From Paenibacillus sp. A3 (lineage in GTDB: Bacteria; Bacillota; Bacilli; Paenibacillales; NBRC-103111), in NCBI RefSeq assembly GCF_001399685.1, contig NZ_JTHN01000128.1:1-64000 (forward strand): a stretch of 64,000 nt of DNA, given 5' to 3'. The translations under genes were made by a program, and so were the position numbers. Under the pieces are notes generated by a model, which worked only from the letters and a program-made list of their open reading frames with translations, ran no database searches and had not been told where the DNA came from. Shown one piece after another: positions 27,734-35,835 of this stretch (positions are counted from its first letter, which is position 1; every line of letters begins with the position of its first letter).

Positions 27734-27750
27734 GCTGAAGGGGTTTTGTT
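27716..27750 (+). terminator. Intrinsic terminator
   Basis: AAAACTCCTTCA pairs with TGAAGGGGTTTT around a 7-nt loop, giving a hairpin with its own T run. The remaining 27751-27892 stretch holds only the next gene's leader. Confidence 0.75.
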
Positions 27751-27892
27751 TATATTCGATAGAAGTGAATGGGAGGTTTTTACGAACTTATTCCTTCGGA
27801 AATTCCCTTCAAAATTTTGTTAAAGAATCCGATATATAAGGAAGCAGCCATATAAAAGGAAAGCAACATGTGTAAAAGAGGGGAGTATTGAG

Positions 27893-28450
27893 ATGTTTAA
27901 TCGCAACAAAAGTGTTTTTTTGATTGGAATGGCCGTTGTAATGCTGTTCGTCAGTTCCGGATGTGCAAAAGAAAAAACCGATGAGGAAAAGCTGGCTGAG
28001 GCCATTCAGAAATCGATTGCGAACCCTGCTAATAAGGCGGATGCTTCTGCTAAAAAGGAAGAGCCTACAGTGGAGTCAAAACTGGCTGAGATTAGCAACT
28101 TTATAACCGGGACGATTTGGAACGAAGGATTCGTAGACATCAGTTGGTACAAAAGTGACGGTACTAGCAGTACAGGCAAGGAGTTAGACATAGATTTCAC
28201 GATTGACCGACTTGGTAAAGCGATGGAGAAGAAAGCGGAATATGATGCTTATATAAAGGGATTGGATGCGAAGTATGATAATGTGAAGCAAGTATGGACT
28301 AAACTATCGGGTGAAACCGATAACTTGTACAAACAGCTTAAGGAAAATAAGCCCCAAGCCAAAGACAAGAGTTATAAGTTTAATACGGGATTATTCGAGC
28401 AGTATAGTAAAGCTTTTAAAGATGATGTACAGGCGTTGAAGAAGAAATAA
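27893..28450 (+). CDS. Hypothetical lipoprotein
   Basis: 185 aa with a lipoprotein signal (MFNRNKSVFLIGMAVVMLF) and lipobox VSSGC at about residue 23. The mature part is Lys/Glu-rich and mostly helical, with a central VDISWYKSDGTSSTGKELDIDF segment. I do not recognise a family. A GGGGAG ribosome site precedes ATG 27893. It is a single-gene unit closed by a strong terminator, and is more AT-rich than the genes to its left. Confidence 0.7.
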   Translation: MFNRNKSVFLIGMAVVMLFVSSGCAKEKTDEEKLAEAIQKSIANPANKADASAKKEEPTVESKLAEISNFITGTIWNEGFVDISWYKSDGTSSTGKELDIDFTIDRLGKAMEKKAEYDAYIKGLDAKYDNVKQVWTKLSGETDNLYKQLKENKPQAKDKSYKFNTGLFEQYSKAFKDDVQALKKK

Positions 28451-28506
28451 ATAGGATTTAAGGTGTCCAATAGAAATGAAGAAACCCTCGATAGAGGGAG
28501 TGTTGA

Positions 28507-28554
28507 CAAAGTGGTTTAAAGGGAATGAATCCCTCTAGACCACTTTGTTTTTTT
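28507..28554 (+). terminator. Strong intrinsic terminator
   Basis: CAAAGTGGT pairs with ACCACTTTG; inside, GGGA pairs with TCCC. Seven T follow. Confidence 0.9.
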
Positions 28555-28644
28555 CATGCCGCGATACCTTCACTAGCAAAGAGATCATTTTTCTTTGGAC
28601 TCCTGTAGCCTTCATTCAAAACGATACATCTTTTGATCGCCTTA

Positions 28645-28673
28645 TTGCTTTCCCCGGCTAAAAAATCTATAAT
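28645..28673 (+). promoter_or_regulatory. Promoter of the IclR gene
   Basis: TTGCTT (28645-28650) and TATAAT (28668-28673) with a 17-nt spacer, 64 nt before the start codon. Confidence 0.6.
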
Positions 28674-28691
28674 GAAAGAAAAAATCAATAA

Positions 28692-28712
28692 AATAAGAAC
28701 GTTGTTCTTATT
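28692..28712 (+). promoter_or_regulatory. IclR operator 1 (perfect palindrome)
   Basis: AATAAGAAC-GTT-GTTCTTATT is a perfect 9-bp inverted repeat 19 nt after the -10, placed to block transcription of iclR. Its core GAAC-GWT-GTTC recurs before the MFS gene and before the amidohydrolase gene. Confidence 0.75.
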
Positions 28713-28736
28713 TACGGAACGAAAGGTTAGCTGCCC

Positions 28737-29507
28737 ATGGAAAACAATACGAAGAAAACGGCTGTTCTGGAGACCGGGGACCGGATTCTGAGAATGCTGG
28801 AATGCTTCACGATCGAGAAGCCCGAATGGGGAGTGACCGAGCTTAGCGAGCATCTGGGCCTGTACAAAAGCGTCGTTCACCGCATGCTGGTCACGTTGGA
28901 GAACCGCGGCTTCGTCACCCAAAATCCGCAGAGCCAAAAGTATATGCTCGGGATTAAGCTGTTCGAATTGGGCGTCGTCGTCGGAAATCAGATGAATTTG
29001 CGAACGGTTGCAAAGCCGGTCATGGAAGAGCTGTGCGAGAACACCAAAGAGACGGTCATGCTCATGATCGTTGACGGTCTGGAGGGCATTTGCGTCGAGA
29101 AGGTCGAAAGCACGCAAAGCGTACGGTACACGTCTCCCTTAGGCAAGAGGGTTCCGCTGCATGCAGGAGCCACCACCAAAATATTACTAGCTTATCTACC
29201 CGAAGACAATGTTAACAAAACCATAGCTAAAGGTTTGCAAAAGTTTACGGACTATACGGTCAGTGACCCGGACGAGCTTCGGCAGCAGCTGCAGACGATC
29301 AGAAAACAAGGCTATTGCATCTCGTCCAACGACTTCTCGCTGGGAGGCATGGGGATTGCCGTTCCGATCATGGATCATTCCGGGGAAGTTGTAGCCGGGT
29401 TGTCCATTTCCGGATTGGAGTTCCGGATGAACGATATTGCAGACAGCTTACTCCGGCAGTGCCAGGCCGCAGCGGACTCAATATCCAAGAGACTTGGCGC
29501 ACGTTAA
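28737..29507 (+). CDS. IclR-family transcriptional regulator
   Basis: 256 aa. The N-terminal winged helix (about residues 12-75: WGVTELSEHLGLYKSVVHRMLVTLENRGFV) is followed by the IclR effector domain (about 85-250: TSPLGKRVPLHAGATTKILLA, GYCISSNDFSLGGMGIAVPI). It heads the gene set MFS transporter, nucleoside hydrolase and amidohydrolase, so a nucleoside or nucleobase-like effector is plausible. Regulation is probably autogenous through the adjacent palindrome. Confidence 0.92.
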   Translation: MENNTKKTAVLETGDRILRMLECFTIEKPEWGVTELSEHLGLYKSVVHRMLVTLENRGFVTQNPQSQKYMLGIKLFELGVVVGNQMNLRTVAKPVMEELCENTKETVMLMIVDGLEGICVEKVESTQSVRYTSPLGKRVPLHAGATTKILLAYLPEDNVNKTIAKGLQKFTDYTVSDPDELRQQLQTIRKQGYCISSNDFSLGGMGIAVPIMDHSGEVVAGLSISGLEFRMNDIADSLLRQCQAAADSISKRLGAR

Positions 29508-29526
29508 TTTTTTTTAGACATTTGGA

Positions 29527-29557
29527 AGAACGTTGTTCCGCATATGAGAACTATAAT
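29527..29557 (+). promoter_or_regulatory. IclR operator 2 and promoter of the transporter operon
   Basis: AGAACGTTGTTC (29527-29538) repeats the core of operator 1. A TATAAT (29552-29557) lies 13 nt downstream, so the operator covers the -35 region. No good -35 hexamer is present, consistent with a regulated promoter. Confidence 0.65.
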
Positions 29558-29624
29558 TTTACCCGTTTGACAACGAAATATGATAGCGTTTTCTTGACTG
29601 AAACCAAGACAAGGAGGTGATCCT

Positions 29625-29678
29625 ATGTCATATGCCCGGTATAGCGATGGCGCGGCGGCACGGATAGACGTTTTTTAA
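29625..29678 (+). CDS. 17-codon small ORF with a perfect Shine-Dalgarno sequence
   Basis: AAGGAGGTGATC, fully complementary to the 16S rRNA 3' end, lies 2 nt before ATG 29625. The frame MSYARYSDGAAARIDVF ends at 29678, 23 bp before the MFS gene. It is unknown to me; it may be a leader peptide that tunes translation of the transporter, or the start of a lost gene. Confidence 0.45.
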   Translation: MSYARYSDGAAARIDVF

Positions 29679-29701
29679 ACTTTATGGGGGAGTGAAAGAA
29701 C

Positions 29702-31129
29702 ATGGGTCAAGACAGACAACCGGATAACAGCAGCGTGAACTCCAAGGTCATCCTCATCGCGATGCCTTGGGTCATCTTTTTACTCTTCATGCAGGTGTTT
29801 AATGAAAACGTTTTTTCGCTGGTCACGCCGAAAATCGCGGAAGATTTCGCGATCACGCCGGGGACCGTCAGTTGGGTTGTCACGATCGGCGGGCTCATTC
29901 TGGGCGTCGGCGGAGCCATCTATGCGGCGCTCTCCGACAGCATCTCGTTCCGCAAGCTGTTCGTCTTTGGCGTCGTTACCTTTGTGGTCGGTTCGCTTCT
30001 GGGCTTTATCGTTCAGTCCTCGTTTGTGCTGGTCGTTCTGGCCAGAGCCATTCAATGCATGGGGGCGGCGGTCATTCCCGGCTGCTTCATCGTGCTCGTG
30101 CGGAGATATGCTCCGAAAGAACAACAGCCCCTCTACCTCGGCTACGGTACCGCCATGTACCAGCTATCGGCCGGGATCGGACATATTATCGGCGGCTACG
30201 TTGCGAAATATTTTTCGTGGACGTTCTCGTTCCTGCTTCCGCTCGTGGTTCTGATTACGCTTCCCGTATTCCTAAAGTATCTTCCTAACGAAACCGGAAA
30301 AAAAGGCAAGCTCGACATCATCGGCGCGATCATTTTGACCGTGCTTTCCACCGTTCTCATTTTGGCGGTGACGAGAAAGGATATGCTCATCGGCCTGATC
30401 GGACTTGTAATCCTTGCTTTCTTTATCCTGTACTCCAAGAAACGTAAAGATCCGATCCTCGATCTGTCGGTGTTCCGCATTAAAACGTACACCCCTTTGC
30501 TGCTGGTGTCGATTTTGATCTATTGTGTACAGTCCGCCTTTTTCTTTATTTTCCCGTTCTTCATTCGCGACGTGTACGCCGCGGGGATCGAAGTGATCGG
30601 GCTCATGTTCGTTCCCGCGAACTTTGGGGCCTTTATTTCGGGCATGCTTGCAGGGAAAATCACGAATAAAATCGGGAAATTAAAAGCATTTTATGTGGGA
30701 ACAAGCATTGTCTTGGCAGGTATGCTCATGTTCGGTATTTTCCTTGGGATGAATATCATTTATATGTGGATTGCGCTGGCCTTGTTTGGTATCGGTTACA
30801 CGATCATTTACTCCGGGTTTTACACTTCGTTTACAGGTCTGCTGCCTGACGATAGAGTAGGAATCAGTATGAGCGTTTACAATTTGATCACCAAAATTAT
30901 TTTGTCCCTGTTCGTCGCGCTGGTCGGCATTCTCATTTCCCAGGACACGCTGGACTTCAAGCTGCTGCCCGTACCGGAAGGCTTGAAGCATGTTCACCTG
31001 TACAGCAACGTATGCCTGCTGTTCTCGCTGATGCTGGTGGCGGGTATGGTGCTGTTCGAGGTGTTCTACGGACGGAAGGAGCGACAAAGGCTGGCGAGCG
31101 AAACGATCGTGGAGAAAGAAGCCGTATAG
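29702..31129 (+). CDS. MFS transporter (DHA2-like, about 14 TM)
   Basis: 475-aa major facilitator with about 13-14 hydrophobic segments. NVFSLVTPKIAEDF and ARAIQCMGAAVIPGCFIVLVRRY match motif C/D regions of drug:H+ antiporter-2 proteins of the TetL type. In this operon, between an IclR gene and nucleoside hydrolase/amidohydrolase genes, it may import or export a nucleoside-like compound. Ribosome site GGGGGAG before ATG 29702. Confidence 0.85.
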   Translation: MGQDRQPDNSSVNSKVILIAMPWVIFLLFMQVFNENVFSLVTPKIAEDFAITPGTVSWVVTIGGLILGVGGAIYAALSDSISFRKLFVFGVVTFVVGSLLGFIVQSSFVLVVLARAIQCMGAAVIPGCFIVLVRRYAPKEQQPLYLGYGTAMYQLSAGIGHIIGGYVAKYFSWTFSFLLPLVVLITLPVFLKYLPNETGKKGKLDIIGAIILTVLSTVLILAVTRKDMLIGLIGLVILAFFILYSKKRKDPILDLSVFRIKTYTPLLLVSILIYCVQSAFFFIFPFFIRDVYAAGIEVIGLMFVPANFGAFISGMLAGKITNKIGKLKAFYVGTSIVLAGMLMFGIFLGMNIIYMWIALALFGIGYTIIYSGFYTSFTGLLPDDRVGISMSVYNLITKIILSLFVALVGILISQDTLDFKLLPVPEGLKHVHLYSNVCLLFSLMLVAGMVLFEVFYGRKERQRLASETIVEKEAV

Positions 31130-31157
31130 GATGAAAGAATAGAAGGGAGAGAGTACC

Positions 31158-32075
31158 ATGCAAAAAATGATTCTGGATGTGGATACGGGGATTGACGACG
31201 CTTTGGCGATTGCTTATGCCGTTTCGCTGCCGACGGTGGAACTGCTAGGCGTCACGACGACTTATGGAATGGCCCCGGTGGATTATTCGTGCCGCAATTC
31301 GCGCAAAATTCTCGAAGTGCTGGGGGCAACCGGGATTCCTGTGTTCCGAGGCTCGGAAAAACCGCTGCAGCGCACCCGGGAATACAACGGCAAAATTCAC
31401 GGCAACGACGGGCTCGGCGAGACGTTAGGTCCGGTCGAAGGTCCGGTTCCGTCTTCGCAGCATGCGGTAGATTTCCTCATCGAGCAAATTTATGAGCATA
31501 AGAAAGACTTGACGATCGTCGCCACCGCGCCGCTGACGAATCTGGCCGCCGCGCTCACGAAAGCGCCCGAAATTGCCGGAATGGTCGGCAAAGTCGTCAT
31601 CATGGGCGGAGCCGTCATGACCCCGGGCAACGTGACCAAATTCGCCGAAGCCAACATTATCATTGATCCGGAGTCGGCCAGCATCGTGCTGGGATCAGGA
31701 ATGCCGATCACGCTGGTGGGGCTGGATGTGACGAGAAAAACGCTGCTCACAAGAGCGGACGCGCAGCAATGGCGGGAAAAAGGGACGCCGGCAAGCACCT
31801 TTTTCGCGCAATTTACCGAGTTTTATCTGGATGCTTACAGCAAGCTTCATCCTTATCTGAAAGGCTGCGCGCTCCATGATCCTCTCGCCGTCGGCGTCGC
31901 GGTCTATCCCGATCTGGTCCGCACCGTGCCGATGAATATTAAGGTTGATCTGGATGACAACGCGCTCGGCCGGACGACGGAGGATTTGTACCGGACAATG
32001 GAGCCCACGACACTCGTATGCGTGCAAGTCGACGCGGAACGGTTCATGAAGGACTTCTTTGCGCATGTCGTCTGA
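31158..32075 (+). CDS. Inosine/uridine-preferring nucleoside hydrolase
   Basis: 305-aa enzyme of the IunH family. The calcium-binding motif DVDTGIDDALAIAYA is at residues 7-21; other family landmarks are MGGAVMTPGNVTKFAEANIIIDPESA and ALHDPLAV (Asp ligand and catalytic His). It splits nucleosides into ribose and base. It follows the MFS gene by 28 bp and belongs to the same transcript. Substrate specificity cannot be read with confidence. Confidence 0.92.
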   Translation: MQKMILDVDTGIDDALAIAYAVSLPTVELLGVTTTYGMAPVDYSCRNSRKILEVLGATGIPVFRGSEKPLQRTREYNGKIHGNDGLGETLGPVEGPVPSSQHAVDFLIEQIYEHKKDLTIVATAPLTNLAAALTKAPEIAGMVGKVVIMGGAVMTPGNVTKFAEANIIIDPESASIVLGSGMPITLVGLDVTRKTLLTRADAQQWREKGTPASTFFAQFTEFYLDAYSKLHPYLKGCALHDPLAVGVAVYPDLVRTVPMNIKVDLDDNALGRTTEDLYRTMEPTTLVCVQVDAERFMKDFFAHVV

Positions 32076-32155
32076 AGCGGGACGGGTAGGGCTTCGCCAT
32101 GGGTAGGTGCGATGATGGGGCACAAGTGACAGCGCCGCCGCGGGGGTTAATCGGG

Positions 32156-32172
32156 CGTACCGCTATGGTACG
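32156..32172 (+). other. Short inverted repeat between hydrolase and amidohydrolase genes
   Basis: CGTACC-GCTAT-GGTACG forms a 6-bp hairpin in the 200-bp gap after the nucleoside hydrolase. There is no T tract. Role unknown. Confidence 0.35.
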
Positions 32173-32222
32173 TGTACGTACGTTCGGCAGGGGAACGGCT
32201 AAAATTTTTTTTGCATGGGTAG

Positions 32223-32238
32223 GAGAACGATGTTCTTA
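32223..32238 (+). promoter_or_regulatory. IclR operator 3, before the amidohydrolase gene
   Basis: GAGAAC-GAT-GTTCTT matches the GAAC-GWT-GTTC core of operators 1 and 2. It lies 39 nt before the start codon between TTGCAT and TATATG, which may be the -35 and -10 of a separate promoter. Confidence 0.65.
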
Positions 32239-32276
32239 TATGGGGGACAAATAGAGAATGTGAGGGGAGCCTGCTT

Positions 32277-33614
32277 ATGAAATGCGATATTTTGATCAAA
32301 CATACCGCCTTGATGACTCCCGATTTCGAGATTGCGGAAGGGCAGTCCATTGCGATTCACGGCTCGCGGATCATCGAGATCGGCGCCTATGACGAACTGA
32401 AAGCGAAATACGAGCCGGTGCACCTTCTGGACGGAAAAGGAAAGCTGTGCATGCCCGGCTTGGTCGATGCGCATACGCATACGTGTCAGCAGCTTTTGAA
32501 GGGGCGGACGATGGACGAGCTGCCGATGATCTGGTCGCGCATCCTCGTTCCGTTCGAAGGAAATCTGGACGAGCAGGACGTCAGAGTCAGCGCGGAGCTG
32601 AGCTGCCTCGAAATGATCAAGTCGGGGACGACGGCCTTTGCGGACGCCGGCGGTGTGCATATGCATCAAGCGGCGGAGGCTGCCGTCCAATCCGGCATGC
32701 GGGCCGCGATCACGCGTTCCGCCATCGATATCGGGGACTTTCTCCCGGACTCGATGAAGCAGCCGATGCAAGACATTATCGACAGCAACGAATGGCTGTA
32801 CAAGACGTATCACGGCGCGGGCGACGGGAGAATCCAGATTTGGTTCGGCATCCGGCAGGTGATGTCCTGCTCGCCCGAGCTGATCCAGGCCGCGGCCGAG
32901 AAGGCGAGACAATATAACACGGGCCTGCACGCCCATTTGGCGGAGCACCGCGACGAGGTGCGGTACTGTCTGGAGAAGTACAAGAAAAGACCGGCCGAAT
33001 ATTTGGATTCCCTCGGCGCGCTGGGCCCGAACCTGCTGACGGCGCACAACGTTGTCTATTCCGAAGGCGAGATAGACCTGCTAAAGGAGCGGAACGTCAA
33101 CATCGTGCACTGCCCGCGGGTTAACTTCAGCAGTCACGGCATTCCGAAAACGCCGAGAATGATGCAAATGTGCATGAACCTCGGCATGGGAAGCGACGGG
33201 TCGTCCTCTTCGAATCTGAGTCTTTTCGACGAAATGCGGGTATTCCGCTCGGGCATCCACATGTCTTGGGGCCTTCCGGTATTTGACCCGGTCGTGCTGC
33301 CAGCCAAGGAATTGATCAAGATGGCCACGATCGGCAGCGCGAAAGCCATGCTGCTAGGGCATGAGATCGGGACGGTCGAGATCGGCAAGAAAGCGGACCT
33401 TATTTTAATTGATATCGATCAGCCGCATATCTCGCCGTCCCACAGCTTGATCAACATGATCGTCGAATCGGTGACAAGCAGGGATGTTGAGGACGTCATC
33501 ATCGACGGAAAACTGGTGATGAAGCAGCGGGAAGTGCTGACGCTCGACGAAGAGCGCATCCTTTATGAAAGCGCGCAGCGAATGAAATCAACCGCGGAAA
33601 AAGCGGGAGTGTAA
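32277..33614 (+). CDS. ATZ/TRZ-like amidohydrolase (nucleobase or nucleoside deaminase type)
   Basis: 445-aa metal-dependent deaminase/chlorohydrolase. Metal ligands and catalytic residues appear in VDAHTHTCQQ (HxH), HAHLAEHRDE (His, Glu), LTAHNVVYSE (His) and GMGSDGSSSSN (Asp). Relatives include S-adenosylhomocysteine/MTA deaminase, guanine-type deaminases and TrzN. With a nucleoside hydrolase upstream and a shared IclR site, deamination of a released base is likely. Ribosome site GAGGGGAG before ATG 32277. Confidence 0.88.
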   Translation: MKCDILIKHTALMTPDFEIAEGQSIAIHGSRIIEIGAYDELKAKYEPVHLLDGKGKLCMPGLVDAHTHTCQQLLKGRTMDELPMIWSRILVPFEGNLDEQDVRVSAELSCLEMIKSGTTAFADAGGVHMHQAAEAAVQSGMRAAITRSAIDIGDFLPDSMKQPMQDIIDSNEWLYKTYHGAGDGRIQIWFGIRQVMSCSPELIQAAAEKARQYNTGLHAHLAEHRDEVRYCLEKYKKRPAEYLDSLGALGPNLLTAHNVVYSEGEIDLLKERNVNIVHCPRVNFSSHGIPKTPRMMQMCMNLGMGSDGSSSSNLSLFDEMRVFRSGIHMSWGLPVFDPVVLPAKELIKMATIGSAKAMLLGHEIGTVEIGKKADLILIDIDQPHISPSHSLINMIVESVTSRDVEDVIIDGKLVMKQREVLTLDEERILYESAQRMKSTAEKAGV

Positions 33615-33620
33615 CGGAAG

Positions 33621-33661
33621 CGCCGCGGTTGTCAGGTTTACCCTGAGCCGCGGCGTTTTTT
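33621..33661 (+). terminator. Intrinsic terminator after the amidohydrolase gene
   Basis: CGCCGCGG pairs with CCGCGGCG around a 19-nt loop that has its own small stem, followed by six T. Confidence 0.9.
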
Positions 33662-33756
33662 GTTTGGGGGTGGGAGGGGGCGGAAGCAAGGTTGGAGTCC
33701 TTGTGGGTAGGTTCGAAACAGTTATGTTTAACAAATTATGTGAAATGATAGTAGTT

Positions 33757-33776
33757 GTTTCAATTCCTCATAGGTA
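33757..33776 (-). repeat. Orphan CRISPR half-repeat in reverse orientation
   Basis: GTTTCAATTCCTCATAGGTA is the exact reverse complement of the last 20 nt of the CRISPR repeat used in the four arrays. The remaining 10 nt do not match. It lies about 530 bp before the leader of array A. Confidence 0.7.
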
Positions 33777-34107
33777 GGTACCATGGAATCCAAATGAAGA
33801 AGAACAAAAGCTTTTACCAAAGTCGTATTCGTATTTACAGAACAAGTTCAAGGCCTACAATGCAGAAGCCATATATGAGCGATATTCGGATAAAGAATAT
33901 AAGAGAAAGTTATCATTTGAAGACCGAAGCAATTTATGATTTTGTTTAACTATTACGTGTTGAACATGCCGCAGAAAAAGGCATTGAGATTGGTAGGTGA
34001 AGAACAATTTCTGAAATACCGTATTTCCCATTCTTCGTGGGACGGATGCTTATGATTCACAAGTTGGGCTTCGTTCGTTGTTTGAGTCGACCGATAGCTT
34101 CATTTAG
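33777..34107 (+). other. Degraded AT-rich stretch, unidentified coding remnants
   Basis: No intact gene. Short frames with protein-like composition are broken by stops, for example LLPKSYSYLQNKFKAYNAEA, then EHAAEKGIEIGR in another frame. I cannot assign them. The stretch sits between the orphan half-repeat and the cas2 remnant and may be the remains of a lost CRISPR-associated or mobile gene. Confidence 0.35.
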
Positions 34108-34311
34108 GTCCGGGTGCTAAAGATATGTCGGAAATATTTAAACTGGGTCCAACGCTCCGTGCTGGAAGGGGAAAATACGAAGACAATCCTGAAAAAGCTG
34201 AACAAAATAATCGAAGACGATGAGGACTCGGTTATTTTCTATACTTGGCGTACCCAGAAGCACTCGGACGGGAGATCATGGGGTTGGAAAAAGGTGGACA
34301 AAGCCTTATAA
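34108..34311 (+). pseudogene. Truncated cas2 remnant
   Basis: The frame reads VLKICRKYLNWVQRSVLEGE and then IIEDDEDSVIFYTWRTQKH, the central and C-terminal parts of a type I-B/III Cas2 (K-I-C-R-K-Y-x2-W-V-Q-x-S-V-x-E-G-E; DSVIFY). The N-terminal strand with the conserved Asp is missing; an in-frame TAG stands at 34105-34107. Its 3' end overlaps the promoter of the array A leader. No cas1 or effector gene is in the window. Confidence 0.7.
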
Positions 34312-34463
34312 TTTAACTATGCTTTTTCGACCCCCAATGCTGCAAAAAAGCCCGTGGGTCGACGACAACGATAGCTGCGCTGCAGAAGGGATTGTGGAAT
34401 TGCCTGTTGGGGATACGAATTTATGGGATATAAGGGAATGGCGTAGCGTCGGGGTTTTTATGG
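34284..34463 (+). promoter_or_regulatory. CRISPR leader A: promoter and degenerate hairpin
   Basis: TTGGAA (34284-34289), 17-nt spacer, TATAAT (34307-34312). Fifteen nt later TCGACCC (34327-34333) pairs with GGGTCGA (34356-34362); the outer stem on the left side has decayed compared with leaders B-D, though GACGAC is kept on the right. The loop CAATGCTGCAAAAAAGCC is conserved. About 100 nt of leader follow before the first repeat. Confidence 0.7.
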
Positions 34464-34692
34464 GTTTCGAACGTACCTATTAGGAATTGAAACTCCAATT
34501 GCCAAGCGTGTAATATACATTAGCCATCGTTTTGAACTTACCTATGAGGATTTGAAACTTGTTCAGCATCACAGCCACTTGCGGGATTTTGCCGGTTTTG
34601 AACTACCTATGAGGAATTGAAACTCCACCTGCGTACCCGTAGGTGCGTAAGATGTAGTTTTTGATTAGAACGTACCTATGAGGAATTGTAAC
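34464..34692 (+). CRISPR. CRISPR array A: 4 repeats, 3 spacers
   Basis: Repeats at 34464-34493, 34529-34558, 34595-34623 and 34663-34692; spacers of 35, 36 and 39 nt. The repeat is about 30 nt, begins GTTTTGAACGTACC and ends GAGGAATTGAAAC. All four copies are imperfect: CTATTAGG in copy 1, two changes in copy 2, one deleted base in copy 3 (GAACTACC), GATTAGAAC and TGTAAC in copy 4. The array looks old and inactive. Confidence 0.9.
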
Positions 34693-34734
34693 GGGAGTCC
34701 GTAACGCTGGGTATTGTTAAAAGGAGCTGAGCGG

Positions 34735-35160
34735 ATGACGACGGAAGTAAGAATGGCTACAGCCGATGATGCGGCAGACCTTGCAAGATTGAACAAAGCT
34801 TTTAACGGCGGGGAGCTGTTGCCTACGTCGGAAATTATTGAGAGCATGAACCGTAACAGCGAGTTGATTGTTGTAGCGATCATGGACGGAAAAGTCGTGG
34901 GCTTTGCTTGCGCTCAAAGCTACAAGTCGTTTTGCTATCGGGAAGGGCAAGGAGAAGTCACCGAAATGTATATCGAGCAGGCAGCCCGGAGAAAGGGACT
35001 TGCCACCTCCATGATTGCCTTGTTGGAAGACAAGCTGGCAGAGCGCGGAGTAAAGAATATCAAAATTTTAACGGGCAGCGATAACGACCCGGCTATCAGA
35101 ACCTATGAACGTTGTGGCTATGTTAAAGATGATGAAATCTTTCTTCAAAAAGAACTATAG
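34735..35160 (+). CDS. GNAT-family N-acetyltransferase
   Basis: 141-aa acetyltransferase. The acetyl-CoA-binding motif A is EMYIEQAARRKGLATSMIALLE (about residues 80-101), and the late strand is NDPAIRTYERCGYV. AAGGAG lies 8 nt before ATG 34735, only 42 bp after the last repeat of array A. It is followed within 25 bp by the broken ATPase gene. The acceptor is unknown. Confidence 0.85.
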   Translation: MTTEVRMATADDAADLARLNKAFNGGELLPTSEIIESMNRNSELIVVAIMDGKVVGFACAQSYKSFCYREGQGEVTEMYIEQAARRKGLATSMIALLEDKLAERGVKNIKILTGSDNDPAIRTYERCGYVKDDEIFLQKEL

Positions 35161-35183
35161 TTTGCTTGACGGGAGAACTAAAA

Positions 35184-35779
35184 ATGACGGACCATGCATT
35201 GTTCAGGAAAGATTTTATCGTGATCACCGGCGGGCCGGGTGCAGGTAAAACTACCCTGCTGAATGAACTACAGAGAAGCGGCTATCCGTACGTTCCGGAA
35301 GTTGCCAGAGAAATCATTCAAGCGGAGATGTCTTCCGACGGGGATGCCTTGCCTTGGAAAAATGCAATCAAGTATCGCGACCTCATGCTGGATAGATCGA
35401 TCGAAAGCTACCATACAGCATTGTCCAAACGATCGGGGCACACGATGTTTTTTGACAGAGGCATCCCTGATACGTTGGCTTACTCTTATTTAATCCATGC
35501 TCCCATCTCAGAGAGGCAGAATCCGCAGTTCAGAAGTACAGATACAACAAGCAAGTGTTTATTTTGCCGCCTTGGGAAGAAATCTACCAAACGGACAGCG
35601 AAAGAGTACAGGATTTTGAAGAGGCGCTGGCCACGTATCACGTTTTGTTTAAAACGTACAAGCAGTTGGATTATGAATTGATTATCGTCCCCAAATTTTC
35701 GGTAGACCAGAGAGCGGCGTTTGTTCTCGGCCACGCTGGGCAAATTCCAATCGACCGAGCACCTTCTGCGCAATCGTGA
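35184..35779 (+). pseudogene. AAA-family ATPase/nucleotide kinase, frameshifted
   Basis: The first half has a P-loop GGPGAGKTTLLNELQ and FFDRGIPDTLAY of the AAA_28 family (small predicted ATPases of about 180-200 aa). At about 35515-35525 the frame is lost; the rest continues in another frame as AVQKYRYNKQVFILPPWEEIY to ...APSAQS at 35779. One missing base near AATCCGCAG would restore it. Start ATG 35184 with GGGAG upstream. Confidence 0.75.
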
Positions 35780-35835
35780 TTCTGGCGCTGGCCGGATGAA
35801 TCCCGAACGCACAAAGCCCTTCCTCACCCCAGCAT

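Noticed and set aside
28554-29117. 187-aa minus-strand frame opposite the IclR gene
   Set aside because: Shadow of the IclR frame and overlaps its promoter and operator.
34464-34692. Array A as mere tandem repeats of coding origin
   Set aside because: Repeat length, unique 35-39-nt spacers and the shared upstream leader identify it as CRISPR despite mutations.
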